DNA of 64,000 nucleotides. Origin: Asterella californica. Lineage: Eukaryota; Streptophyta; Marchantiopsida; Marchantiales; Aytoniaceae. The translations under genes were made by a program, and so were the position numbers. The notes below the pieces were generated by a model that was not told the DNA's origin, searched no databases, and saw only the letters and a program-made list of their open reading frames with translations. This document shows, piece after piece, positions 36,026 to 52,449 of the stretch (the first letter of the stretch is position 1; each line of letters starts with the position of its first letter). The stretch is from contig JAYKYS010000007.1 in the NCBI GenBank assembly GCA_036924285.1, positions 31,240,001 to 31,304,000 on the forward strand. The letters are read 5' to 3'.

Positions 36026-36650
36026 TGACTGAAATATAATGATATTTATGACCTAGAAAACTCTAGTTTCTTATACAAGCGGAAGAGAAGAGGACTCTCT
36101 TGGATCCGTAGCAATAGAAAGTCAGAACAGCAGAACAATATAAAATAATCCAGACTAGCAATCCCAAATATGCTATTATAATATTAGTGGACACTTGTCA
36201 GTCTCTCAAAATGACAACAAGATCTACAATCATGCCAAAAGTTTTTTCTTTGCTACCATATGGAGCTAACATGCAGACTTATATAATAGACGTTAATGGT
36301 TTCGAACCAAATTCAAATCATCTAATCGATTTGATTTCAAAATTATTAAATTTGAAATGTTTGATTAAAATAGTTCAAATAAAATGTTTTTATTTCTAAT
36401 TTCCTTGTAGTCTCCTTCTTACATATCGGAGGATCATCTTGATATCGAAGAGGAGATAAATAAAGACTTTAATTTATTTCTTAAGATAATACTGGTTATA
36501 TATTAAAATTGACATATAACATTCTACGTTTGTGTACTTCATACGACTAGTAGATGAAAGATATTACCGAAATCTCTTTTATTGTTCAACTCGCGTTCGG
36601 TTTTGAGACGAATGGTTACAAGCTTCCCCGGACTTATCCTCCATTGTTCA
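36026..36650 (+). repeat. Long direct repeat, copy B (about 625 bp)
   Basis: See copy A at 34633-35190. The roughly 66-bp segment unique to this copy begins TTGGATCCGTAGCAATAG and is inserted into, or deleted from, otherwise matching sequence. The offset between copies is about 1.4 kb. Confidence 0.93.
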
Positions 36651-38985
36651 TTTTGTCCAAAATGGAGATCCAATTCCCTTTCTTTTTCGACATCTTTAGA
36701 CCTGCTCTGAATCTCTTTGGCAAGCAAGACTATTGTTACCAACAACATTGTAAAACCTTTGTTGGCTACAACGCTGCAGATTTTTGTTTTCGAGAGAACT
36801 GCTCCACATATCGATTCAGAATGTTGGTTATCTTACCTTGCACTATGTTCAATTCTGTGGGACCTCGTCTATGCACTTTTGTTCCCAATGATTGCTTGCA
36901 CAAGTGGTTAGTATTATCAGATAGTTTATAGCTGTATGTTGGTGAGTTTTTTATCGATTTTCTTGAATGGTATCTCTTGTTAGCATACTTCGCTATCCTC
37001 CTTGCTCATTATGTTGAGCTGGATAGTCTCATAGACAGTTTCAGATTTACCAACCGTTTCATCATCCTCGGTTGGTCATATGTTACTCGGCTTCTTTGGG
37101 AGAGTAATCCCATTGGTTCACCAAGAGAGCTCCGTGGGTTGCTGTTATCACTAAAGTTCCGGAGTACCCCTATATTTCATAAAAAATAAAGAATAAAAAA
37201 ACAACAATATACATTCGTTGACAACCTCACCTTTTTATTTCTTTTCTTTCCTTGATGAGTCTATTGTAATTTCCCTTGAACGCGTATCCAAGTATTTCAA
37301 ACCATACTATATTTATAAGTAAGTTACTTGCATCAATCAACTCTTTACCGAAATATACTCACAACAGATTTGATGGAGATTGGTTTGCAAGCATTCACTC
37401 TCTACTGACTTCCTGCAACTCTCCCCACACTCCAAATTATATTCGATAAAGCTCTTGTTCAATTTCTGATGTTTATCATTTACACACGTCCAAAAAAGTA
37501 ATCGGAGGTTGCATCCAAAAAGTTAAACTGAAACAAGGTTATATCTGCAGAACTTCCACGTCTCAAAAGTTTATTATTTGAAGTAAGCTTCCACCTTAAT
37601 TTGCTTTTGTCTTCTTCCGCTTCCCTGTTTAGGAGATCGTTTTGGATGCATATTAGTTTGGTTTCATAAATACATAATATTGTTTATAAAAATTTATCTA
37701 ATTTAAAACTAATATTTTGTTATTTTTATTAAATATTTATTTAAAGAAGTCTAAGTTTAAATTTCAACCAACTTTGCAAATCATAAATTTATGGAATTAT
37801 TTGATCTTAAACCCCCGCTTAGGGTATGGGTAACCCAGATCTTTATTTTTTGGCGGCTGTGACCGCGAAATGCGCGAAATGCGTTCCTCTGGGTTACCCA
37901 GAACGATTTGCGTCTATTCATATCGTTTTCGTCCAGTTTTCAAAATTAACGTGAAAAGTAGCATTAGAAAGCGAATGAGAAGCGATATCATTTTATAAAA
38001 GAACTGCTGAAGTTTCCTTCAAGTGGTTCAGGTCAGTCAAACCGGGCGAGGGTTAGTTACAACATTAAAGTTCTTTTTTGTTTGCCCGCAGGCAGTTACA
38101 AAAAGCGAAGCAGAGTTGGCATACAGTTCCTTACCGTCGCCGAGAAGGCGTAAAAATGCTATGCGTCTCGAACATACACAGGGACAAATTGGCTTGGAAC
38201 TCACTATAAAGGCAGCTCGAACACGCCCAGGGAACAATTGCCCGAAAGTAACGACTCCGAACACTCCACACTGACTCCACAGTGGAGTGAAAAACGAGCG
38301 ATTGCGCAAGGAGCTTCGAGTCAAAACAACTTTCTGCTAGAGGCTTTGCATTGCGTGCTGCTGTTATCATCGTGATGGAGAGTTCGGGCCCCGCTTCTAA
38401 ACGGTAACGGTTATCCTCCTTAGTTAGCAGTGCACTTCCGGTCCTCAAGACTGATAGGTACAACTTTTTAGTTTGGTTTAGTTCATTTGAGATCCGAAGG
38501 AAACCATTGTTGTGTTTAATATGTGGCAATTGAGGTGCCCAGTGGAGGTTCCTAATCGGCAGCCCTTGTGTACAGTTCTGGAACGTTGTAGGTCTCTCAG
38601 GTAGATGTGTTTCAGGTGACTTGCATTTTGGACACAGTCTGTGTTAGGGTATTGGTAACGGTGTGAGGCAGAAAGTGAGTCTTTGTCGAGGTCCAACTTC
38701 GCTGCTGGTTTCTGTTCGCCTGTGAGTATCGTACGTTCACAATATGTCCTGAACGGACTGAAGCGTAGTAGCTTGAACTAGCTATAAGCTCAAATTTTGA
38801 GCAACACCAATTTTAGCTTCTCAGGTAATTCTAGTTTGGAGCCCAAGAACCTGTGTTCGAGCAGACGCAAAAGTCCCATTGGCAAGGTGAATTCTTATCC
38901 CCTACTTATCAGAAGTGAAACATTTCTACAGAATCTTATCAGCTCTTAGTGAAGTAGTCCTACTAATCAAACCCATCGTCAGAGG
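36651..38985. other. Region with short open frames and an inverted repeat, no assigned gene
   Basis: Plus-strand frames at 36554-36931 (125 codons, overlapping the repeat end) and 36977-37189 (70 codons) have no recognised motif. Positions 37816-37910 contain a GGGTAACCCAGA / TCTGGGTTACCC inverted pair about 70 bp apart. Positions about 38205-38215 contain a TATA-like ACTATAAAGG. I assign no gene. Confidence 0.4.
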
Positions 38986-40640
38986 ATATTATTTCCGTGC
39001 AAGAGGAGTGTAAACATTGACAGGATCGACCACTTTCTATTCTGGCCTCAGCTAGGCATGAGGTTCAGGATAGCCCTAAACCTGCGAAGTGGGTAATCAG
39101 GAAATGGCTGGTGGAGGGATTCGAAGACCAGAGCATCAAAGATGTATATGTGAATACACTGACAGAAATTTTGGGTGTCTCAACACCACAATCTCCAACA
39201 CTGTTTCGCGCTTTGGGCATTGTGGCAAGATACAGCGAAGGCGGCCGCCGAAATTGCGGTAATTGCGAAATTGCGAAATTGCCAGAAGCTGATTGTTTGT
39301 GGGGGAGCTGTTAAATGGTGGACTAGGGAGCTGAAGGAGGCTATCCAACGTCGTAGGGACTGTACATTGCCTATGTAGAAGCATGGAAGGAACCTGTTGG
39401 CCGACAGGAACACGAACAAATGCGTGCTGAGGTGTATCAAATGGTTCGAGAGGTGAAGTTAATTCTAAAGGTGAACCTTTAGAATTGTACTCCTGTATCA
39501 TCGTACGTATTTAGAAAATCAGAAGAAGTTCTGGTGAAGGCGTTACAGAGCAAGACAGGGATGTTGGTTATCAACCCAACACTGATACGTAATGTGAACA
39601 TAACGAAGGGTTGTGTCAGAAACCACCCCGTCTGAAACTACAGGAACTATTACTTGTTCTTGAAGGACTTTGTTAGACCACAAAGGTATGTGTGGATTGG
39701 GTTGAAGAGTATGAATGTCAACTAAGTGTTGCGTTCAGTGCAGAGGAAACTGCCCGAAGGAGTACCTGAGCTAGTAAACTTTAAGGCTGGGGATGCCATA
39801 ACATAGTGAATGAGCTCTTAAAGTTTGGTAGCGACCTCATGATATTGTCTATGACGACTTGTTCAGTTTTCTTTGGACCATTGAACTGTTATCAAAGGTG
39901 GAGCGTGGGGACCATCGCGAACCTCTTCGTATAACGGGAAAGGGAAGATCCTGGTAACTATACAGGAATCACCTTGTGGGTGGGGAAATTGTTCTGTGGT
40001 GTCCTGAATAATCCCACCATTTCTCGAACAGAAAGGCGTGATTAACGAAGGACAGGCGAGGTTCAGAAGTCAACGATGTTCTAGTGGAGCTCAAGTGGAG
40101 TAGTCAAGTGATGGTCAACTGGAGATAGCAACTTGAGCAATTAGAATCCAGCAGATACCCAAAGTAGGTGTTAAACACCACTTGGGTGCAGAATAAACCG
40201 TCAAATAAGCGAAAACTTGTTTGAGATTTTTAGAGTAGCACCTATCGGAGACACTCTGGAACATGTCAGAACTCCAAATGAATATAACTGTGGAAGAGGC
40301 AATCGGCAGACTTTCCAGTGAAAAGATAGCGGTAGATGCATCACCAAAATCACTTTCTGCTTGATGAGAGTATGCAAGGAAGGACCTGGCTTGAAGACCT
40401 ACTTTGGAGGAAACCCCCCTAGCCACTGGGTTGAAGTTAAGTTTCGAACAGGTAGCATCCCTTACACCACCAGGAAGAACAAGATGAGCCAGCAGACAAA
40501 GGTGTGTATTCTCTGTGAAGATGGGGACGAAGATACTCTGCAGTATCTGTTGAGACGGTGTAGAATATTATACTCTCTGCACAAACCTAGTCAGTGACAT
40601 AAGAAAGCTGATAACGTCTGAGCAAGCTGCTTCTGTTGAT
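38985..40640 (+). mobile_element. LINE relic, RT and C-terminal zinc motif, plus strand
   Basis: This is a decayed non-LTR retrotransposon different from the 27-31 kb family. It reads VKWWTRELKEAIQRRRD near 39310. The RT segments are NELLKFGSDLM near 39808, then GTIANLF followed by DPGNYTGITLW near 39910-39970. The C-terminal motif RTGSIPYTTRKNKM, then VCILCEDGDEDTLQYLLRRC, lies near 40445-40565. The last part is the common C-x2-C...H/Q...C ending of LINE ORF2 proteins. Frames shift often. No poly-A tail or target duplication was identified. Confidence 0.8.
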
Positions 40641-40757
40641 GACCTAGTAAATCCTTCCTGGCTTGAATTTGGAAGGTGAGGACGAATGCCCTTACTGAGT
40701 AAGTCTCCGCTTCCTCAAGTAGCTGTCGCTTCTGCTTTGTCTTCTTCTCAACCGTGC

Positions 40758-40985
40758 GGGGTATGTGGTCGAAAGGTTACGGCATGCATTCTTTATGACT
40801 ACATCTTCTTGCATGTGAGGTCTATGGTCGAAATGCTACGGCTTGCAGTTTCTATGAGTACGTCTTTTGCATGTGACACAAAGGCGTAGCTATGCAGATT
40901 GTCGACCACCTCCAGTGCCTCATGCCGATTAGACAGTAGAAATTTTTTTCCCACTGATTAGACAGTAGAGAATTCTCTTCCCACT
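40758..40985. repeat. Two short tandem duplications upstream of UBA5
   Basis: A unit of about 58-60 bp is repeated at 40762-40818 and 40822-40876 (sharing ATGGTCGAAA, CTATGA and TTGCATGTGA blocks). A 29-bp unit beginning GATTAGACAGTAGA is repeated at 40927 and 40956. They lie 0.4-0.6 kb upstream of the UBA5 start. Confidence 0.85.
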
Positions 40986-41370
40986 GGTGCTGTGCTTGGT
41001 CGTTTTGCTGGTGAGTTCCACGCGCGACCATATGGTTCCGTTTTGACCATATCTGATCTTGGGTACCACGTTATCGCCTTTCCACGTCCTGGCAGGCAGG
41101 CTCTGGTTGTGTTTTGTCAAGCTGTAGTAGTGGCAGTCACCTTTCGCAGAGTACGTGTATTTCTGGTAGCCACGTTTGTTGCATCTGGTAACGTTGGTTA
41201 CAGAAGTTAAATGTTTATTGTATTGACATGCCTGTCTGTGTTCAAGTTTATTATCTACTTTGAAATCATCCTTTGTTGAAGCTCAACAAGAGTAGTGTCG
41301 ACCTGAAGAGTTAGACAGAACATTTCAGGGGTTTTTGAATCTTCATGTAACAAACTTTTTCCTTACTAGA

Positions 41371-45232
<3,862 letters not shown>

Positions 45233-47600
45233 ATCGGCGGAGATTGTACAGTAGACGTTCCATATTGATTGCTTGTGCCAATATTTTTATGCCTAACTTT
45301 TAAATTATCATCATTCTTTCAAGGTGCCAGTTGATCACGATGTTGCCGCGTTGAAGGTTCTCGATAGTGCTCGAGGGAAAGTTTGTTTGGTAGTATTAAG
45401 ACCTAGCTTAGATTTTATTTTGAACTTTCTACATCCTGCAAATCAAGATGCTCTTGCAGGTGAAAAGTCTGGGCACAGGCCATTTGTGCTCCTCACCTGT
45501 ATTACAGATCCCTCAGACGAGGCAACATTGACTGGGCAACCTTTATAATCGATCGGACACTGCGAAGACCTTTGAGAGTCTTTGGAAACCTTATCCAGCT
45601 TGGAGGTTGATAGGATGTCCATTTCTATACGTGCATGAATTACAGACTATCATATTCGGTGCTGGACGGTGAGGCGGTATACATTGTATTACAGGGAGTT
45701 GTAAGATTGTGCGTAACGTGATAGTAGGAGATCACTCCTTGTGATCTGAAATGTATTTCTGTAGCTACAAGCATGTCCTCAATCTGGAGAGGCACTTTTA
45801 GCCGTGGTCTAAGTGGAAACGTCTCCCAAGGGGCTCAAAGAGATGATTTTCCAGCGTTTATCAGGTCTCAGTCCTTTCCATGAGGTGTGAAACCAAAATG
45901 AATGATGGATGCTAATGCACAATGACTCTCTAAACCCTTAATATCTCCTGTTTAGTGTCCCTATGGAAAATTACAACAAGAGATGGAACTAATACCTACC
46001 TGGTCAGCCCACAGCGCGAATCATCCTAGAGGTGTATAATGGTTGATCCGTGGGTAGTCATTGATTTACATAGTGAGTTTTTATTTATCTCTCTCTCACA
46101 ATAAATTAGCACGAACTCAACTTCATCGTATAATACAATGAATCTTTCAGGGACACCATGTGCCAGCCGGTGTTACGCTCTTCTCAAAGTTTCCGCCCTT
46201 CTACCCATGGCAACCCTTGTTCCTCTTCGCTCCTTTGTTGTGGGTACCGTGATGACAGGATTCCATAGCCCACGGATTTCATCAGAATGAGAAGAAAAAC
46301 TAGGTTGTGTAAGGGAAACAACGTGAGTGGACACTGGCGCAGGTCGCCCGCTTAAATGAAATACTCTAATGAAACGAAGATGGATACATCTGACCAGTGA
46401 GAAAGAGTGCGAAAAATGTCTCCTGAACCAGAGAGATCTGAATGCAATCTGTCAAAACTACACATACGATCATGTCAGGTACTTGTATACATGAAATCTG
46501 TGAACGTGATTGCCAAATGCCCGGGCTACCTCGGAAGTGAGAGCGCTTCCAGTCCTGAGCTGGCTGCAGGATATTCACGCGCATTTCACAGAAGCGGAAG
46601 ACGCATGCAGGGTATTCACGGCCATTCATTGCGTCGCGTGTTCGCATTCACGGGCATTTAGCAGGAGGGAAGAATTTGTCCAAGGTTTCTAAGACGCACA
46701 TTACCCATTCAAGCGGTAACATTTCCATGCAAAGCTGGGATAACAGCGAACAGCGACGCTTCTGAATGAGCGGGTTTCACCTGATGCGTATGTACCACAG
46801 TGTATATGCATATTAGTAAATGCTTTAGGAGCAGGAATGACCTGAGGGGTTTTGGTTGGAGGCGCAAGTCCAAAACTCTAGACTCAGACTGGTCCCGGGG
46901 TACTTTGCTTTCCATTAAATGGTTTATACGACAAATTAACTATTACGTTTTGCCTATGTTTATCAGTTTTCAGCCGGTGACTTTGTTAGCTTGAGCAGTA
47001 TTAGGCGTCATGTTTTCCGGTTACAAGACTTGAGAGAAGAGTACACATATATATATAATAAGGGTATTAAAGTTAAGAAATATATTCTTAAATGCTGAAG
47101 GGCGCCTTTGTGAGTTGACTATACGATGAACTCTCTAACTTTTTTTCTGCCTCTGACAATTAGAATCATTGGTTTGAGTATTAAATTTCCTCACCGCAAA
47201 TTCGTTGTCAGAACAAACGGGAAGGAAGTAAAAACCACCCGTGGCGTTTTTCTACGGAAGTGATCACAGAAAACGTATTCGGACTCTTGGCCAAGTTTAT
47301 TCCTCTTTAGGTCAAGAATATTGAGAAAAAGATTATAACTTTGAAACCAGCTAATAGTATAGAATTCAAGTAATCCAGCATGTTCCTGTTTTCAAGAGAC
47401 TCGTCAAGAACTGTTCGTACTTCACAACCTTGCTGCAGTATTCTCTCCGAATACAAAGGTTACCAAGTTTTAAACTGTTTCGTCCTTCAAAACATAATGC
47501 AGTATTGGCGTGAAAGACAAAAATTTCAAGTTGTTTTCATCCACAAAAATATCATTATTTGTAAGAGAAATGAAAAATTAGAAAAAGGACGTCTGACTGT
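45233..47600. other. Intergenic region downstream of UBA5
   Basis: This should include the UBA5 3' UTR. A 74-codon plus-strand frame at 45324-45548 is unrecognised. Near 46622-46640 the sequence TTCATTGCGTCGCGTGTTCG matches, in this orientation, the core of the dispersed motif found upstream of three other genes. No gene was assigned. Confidence 0.4.
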
Positions 47601-47629
47601 ACACGGGACGACTTGCTGATGTGGTACAA

Positions 47630-48620
47630 GAAATTGATGATGTGGCAAACTAATGATATGTCAGAAAGCTGATGTGGAATGTTGATGACATGTCAATTTT
47701 AGATTAGACTGGAAGTCATGGCTGTACAAATGTTGATGATATGTTAGAGAAAATGTGACAAGTTGCATGGTCGACATGTGACGGATCTCATGTTTGACAT
47801 GTGACATTGACAGCTAGTACCAACATGTGGACTGCTTAGAGTATATAAGAGGAGACCCTGTGAGAGCTCGCTGTGGGAGATTGACATAGAGGGGTTTGCA
47901 CTTTTGATCGGATTTAGATCGAGATCGGATATCGTCAACCGAATAGATTTTTGCCTCGAGTGAAGAAAGTATGACAAGACTTGCACACTTTGGTGGAGAG
48001 AAAAAGAGTCAGGAAATAAAGTGCACGAGGTCTTACACACTTTTACTTTTCGAAAGTGAGTTGAGGTACTCAAGAGGTTACACTTCTGACTACAGAGATC
48101 AATTTGGAGAGTGCTTGGTACTGTTGGATATGTCTCTTTTGTGATTTTCCAATGAGACTAAGATCATTGGATTTGGAGCCAATGACCGTTTGAAGTTTAG
48201 AGAGGACTTTTGCAATTGAGGACAAAAGTGTGAGAGGCCTCACACACTTTTTCTTTTGACTATTCGGGCTGTAACTCTCTATGTGAAGGTTGGTTTGAGA
48301 CGTGTGTGGTATCATTGGAAAGTTGTTTCGGAGTACCCTCTGCTGGAGTGTATAAACTGAAGGCTTGGAAAATTGGTTGAAAACAAATTGACAAGAAAAG
48401 TCAGAAACTTTAGATGATTGTAACTTTTGCTAGAGAAGTATGTTTTAGGGTGTTTGGATACCGTTGGATAGCAAATTCTAGGAGCTACAATTCTATATTG
48501 AGAAAGTTGACGATTAGGATACTTGTGAGAATTCCACAAACTTCCAAAGTTTATCTTGTAAAACTTTTGTATATATAAATGTGTAATAAATTAGATCAGA
48601 GAACAAAGTTGGTTACTTCA
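47630..48620 (+). repeat. LTR-like or promoter-like sequence (solo LTR candidate)
   Basis: The 5' part has repeated GATGAYRTG words. A TATA-like GTATATAAGAGGAGA sits at 47841-47855, followed by about 0.7 kb of low-complexity non-coding sequence ending with AATAAA-like and TGTAATAAATT signals near 48580. This layout resembles an LTR, but no partner LTR, clear TG...CA ends or target duplication was found. Confidence 0.35.
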
Positions 48621-49879
48621 TTCGACTTGTGCTTCTTGCTTATCTTTTTTACCATTGTAATAAGCAGAATTCTACTTATCGATTAGAGATAAAACTTGGT
48701 TTGGTTAAACTATTTAGTACAATAGTCAATTTCGTGTAAGTTGGTTTGAGAATAGATTCAACAAAATGATACTTCTACTAACAAACTTTCTAGAAGGATT
48801 TTAAAGGTAAAAATGATGCTTTTTTGACCTTAAAATTAGTAGTTTGGGATAAGATTTAAGTCACGCATTAAAAGTCTTGGTTTTTTTTCTTCAAGAGTTT
48901 TTCAACGAGCCATTGTTTGTCTCATTCTGAGAGCTCTATATGTTATTTTGAGATTAAGAACTAAAGTTGATCTAAAGATCTAAAGTTGCATGTAAACCAC
49001 ATCAGCGATCCGTATACTCACTTTGGATGATCAGCAATGGGTTGAACTTTATCTTGTACTCCTTCTCTCACTGAATTATTGAAATGCATCTCTAGGGACA
49101 TTTGAGTTTGAGTTCACTCTTGAACCTCATCTTACAGTTGCACTAGGACTTCTACATTGATGTGTAGAAATTTTATATTCTAGGCATATCTCAGACACAA
49201 CTTTCACGAATGTAACAAATGTATTGATATCGTTAGCTCTTGTTCTTGGAGTTCTGTTGAGTCATGGAAGTGCTTGAGAGTTTTCGTGCACCACTGCCTT
49301 GTTGCGTTAGCCGAAGCTCTTACTCAGTTAGTCACAAAACTCACAATGCTAACTTGCAAACCACAAACAACAAACACAAGTTAGCTTTCATACACCACTT
49401 ATCTTGATCTCCTCTGATCCGAACCGGATCTCTCTAACTCTCAAGCTCAGCAATCTCTAAGTCTCGACCTAGATCTAGTTAGATCGGCCTCAAAACGTGA
49501 CTTAGAACGGACTTCCTATAAAGTCTAGAGTCTTAAATGGTGTCTCTAGCACACATAGCAATCCAACCACACTTGATGTCATCTAAGTCTCTCGAATGAT
49601 GGTCTAATCCGCCGTCTTTTAATAATCTTGTCCTAGCTCTTTGATCGAGCAAGTCATAAGAACTAGAGAGAGATATGAGAGCGTGAAAGAACGTGAGGAC
49701 TGGAGAGCAAATTAAGAGCGAAAGCGACTGGAAGGTGAGCAAAGAATAACATTTGTGATAACTAGAGGGTTATAGAGAGAAGAGAGAACCAAGCTTGGAG
49801 CATAATTGTTGCTAAAGAGGAACCTTTGACTCGATAGTATGAGTCAACGAGAAGAGATAAGTGGAGAAAGGGTTGATGT
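48621..49879. other. Gap between the LTR-like sequence and the L1-like LINE
   Basis: No gene was recognised. The part nearest 49880 may hold the eroded 3' end of the minus-strand L1-like LINE. Confidence 0.4.
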
Positions 49880-51245
49880 CTAACCCCTACAAGCGAGCAA
49901 AGACAAAGATCATTGGACCTCTGGATGATCAACTAGCATAGCAGTTAGGAGCTTAGGAGAAGTGACCCGAAAGGATTGAGAGTTGAGGATGTCAGACCGC
50001 ACCCCCATTCTGGTCGAGCTAAAGCTATCTAGACGACCAAAGGAAGTTTGGATTTATCAGATCTATTTGCTCCTCAAAAAAAAAGATAATAGAGTTTGTG
50101 AAAGACCTCAAGATGTGACTGTTTGAGTATGACAAAATGAAAATTGAGATACCTTGCAGCAAAAGGATCATGAGACAACCACTCGGATCCCCTAGATAGC
50201 ACATCACATGACGACGATCAAGCACAGTAAAAAAGCATAGCTAGTAACCAAGCCGAGGTTTGTGATATTCTCTATAACGAGTATATTAGATTTGGTCAGG
50301 TTGATCTAAGCCCTCGTTGCCGATTGAAAAATAGCTAGAAGTCACATCGTTAGCTGAAGGGAGGAGTGATCTAGGCATATGTAAAGTGTTGTGTCATTTG
50401 CATGTGAGGACAACTCCCGTTGAGCAAGAAATATGTCACGTCTGCAAGTAACTCAAGGTTATGGCTTTAATAACTAGGAGGATGAAGAGAACAGAGACCA
50501 ATGCATATACAAGTGCGGCCAATGGGCAGCCCTGTCAAACTCTCCTATGAGGTGAGAACTAGTTAGTAAGGTGATCATTAACTCAGATCCGTGCCGAAAC
50601 TTCATAAGATTGACCATAAGTGAAGCGAATAGAGGAGAGAAGCCAATGCTTTACGATTTGTCTGTGTTCTCATGCTTTCTGGTGACTGCAACGTTGTTCT
50701 CTATATTCATCTATTGTGTCTACTTGCACTCGTTTACCCGGGGCCTTTGGTCATGATTTTGGGACTTGATCTCTCGTCCCTGGCGCCCTCTGGCCTTGTT
50801 TTGGTGCCCGTCTTGGACCGACCTAATAGTAAAAACCGTTCCCTATCGGCTGTCTCGGCTGGCTCGGGTTCTCATAAAAAACAGAGGAGAGAAGCCAAGG
50901 TGATGGAGAAGAGTACGAATGTAATGATGAGGTAGTCTATCAAATACCTTCTCAAAGTCAAGCAGCAATACAACTGTAATCAGCCGTTGTCGCCGGAGAA
51001 GATCATGTGTGGCTTAAAAATCAACATGCAGTTATGAAAAGACATGTCTCTAATAAAGCCTTGTTGTTGAGTAGGCACGATGTTGGATAGAAGCAAGACG
51101 AGCCGAGATGCCGAGTTTGACAACCAGCTTATAGAGGATATTGAGTAGTGTGATTGGTCTCCAATCATGAACCGATTGTCAATTGGCAAACTTAAGGATG
51201 AGCTGATATCCCTTGGAGAAAAGAAGATGGAAACTAATAGTCGGA
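49880..51245 (-). mobile_element. L1-like LINE reverse transcriptase relic, minus strand
   Basis: This is a decayed ORF2 of a plant L1-type non-LTR retrotransposon. From high to low coordinate: VHDWRPITLLNILYKLVVKL near 51180-51120, FDRLPHHYIRTLLHHLGFSP near 50940 (interrupted by an insertion at 50647-50882), then MVNLMKF. Next, in a shifted frame, is the QGCPLAALVYALV-like motif near 50540, then ANDTTLYI (degenerate F-A-D-D motif C) near 50395. The C-terminal YLGDPSG is followed by ISIFILSYSNSHILRSFT and INPNFLWSS near 50200-50030. Stops and frameshifts are frequent. Confidence 0.82.
50631..50898 (+). mobile_element. 236-bp SINE-like insertion with 16-bp target-site duplication
   Basis: AGAGGAGAGAAGCCAA occurs at 50631-50646 and again at 50883-50898, bracketing 50647-50882. 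Removing one repeat plus the insert restores the RT reading of the surrounding LINE, which identifies the empty site. The insert ends TTCTCATAAAAAAC, a short A-rich tail. A long target duplication and an A-rich 3' end are typical of LINE-driven retroposition (SINE, truncated LINE or processed transcript). I do not recognise the insert's parent sequence. Confidence 0.85.
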
Positions 51246-52430
51246 CCGATGTTAAAAAATGGTATTTTTTGGATTAAGTCTGTCAGAATCTTACACAATG
51301 TAAAACATTTCGATTTGTGGAAAAGCTATTTTTGACCCGTGACGAAGAGGATATTAATACATGTTAATGCTCTAGTTAACTTTGTATAGTACATTACCTT
51401 GCATATTCAACGAACCAAACCTTTTACCAACCTTTCATTGTAAAAAAACAATACATTAAATCTAGTTTCTGTTTGATTGACTGCAGTTTAATTGGAAAAC
51501 TGATATCTTCACATATCTTATTTATTGTTTTATTCACTTACTGTTTTATTCAAATGATCATGAAAAGTAATCCTTAGCCTTTCATTGAATTGTCAAACCA
51601 AATCCATGTTATTAATTGAGGTGATTCATAGGACATTAACAGTAAATATATTCTGAATTTAATACCTCGGTTGATTTTTCCTACTCTATCCAATATTACT
51701 TTTTTATACCGACTACAAAAATGAGTCTAAAAACCAGAAACTGAGCAATCACTCTCTGTGAACCATCTTTACAGTTTGTCTTTTGTTTGAATCTTATTCC
51801 AAAGTAGAGTTGAGATATGTATTTGACTACAATGTATAATAATATTTATTATAGGTAAGTTTATATATAATAAACGTTGATTTTAGCTGAGAGGACCAGA
51901 TCCCTTGTACCCTTTATAGGATAATGCACTATGAGGGAGTGGGATTATGCTATTTAACTCTACGTCGGACAGTGCAATATGAAACGACCGGCGCCATAGG
52001 GCAGAGTGACCTCAGGGAGGGGTGATCTGACATGGTAAATAACAACATGTTGTTATTTACTAAGTGCTCTAGGATAAGCGTCCCAAGGAGGAGCGACATG
52101 AGGACCGAGACAACAACCTGGAAATGATAACAAGTTGCTATTTATAAAAATAATAACAAATTATTTGTTATTTTGTAAACACACAAGATATGTGTCAACG
52201 AGCAAAAATGAACTCAATTATTCTTTTTGGAGGTTTCTGACAATATGCTTGCTTGGGTGGATTTTTGGAGACGTACGTATTGTGACTAACGGTGCTAAGA
52301 GACTAGCTTGAACATGTGAGCTAGCGATTGATATTTTGGGAGGTTGATGTATCCAACGCAAGCGCGCAAGACGTCATTAGATTCACTTCTTTGCAGGCTT
52401 TGCAAGGATCAGATGGTTCATGCTGAGATG
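51246..52430. other. AT-rich gap with palindromes
   Basis: No gene was recognised. A perfect 26-bp palindrome lies at 52035-52060 (arm GTAAATAACAACA), and a further imperfect palindrome (ATAACAAATTATTTGTTAT) lies near 52145-52175. Confidence 0.5.
52035..52060. repeat. Perfect 26-bp palindrome
   Basis: GTAAATAACAACA is followed immediately by its exact reverse complement. Confidence 0.92.
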
Positions 52431-52449
52431 GATAGAGGGTTCAATTTTG

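Noticed and set aside
36554..36931. 125-codon plus-strand frame as a gene
   Set aside because: It starts inside the duplicated repeat, has no recognisable motif, and its reading changes right after the repeat boundary.
45324..45548. 74-codon frame downstream of UBA5 as an extra UBA5 exon
   Set aside because: The UBA5 model already ends with its conserved C-terminal helix and stop at 45232; the frame shows no UBA5 similarity.
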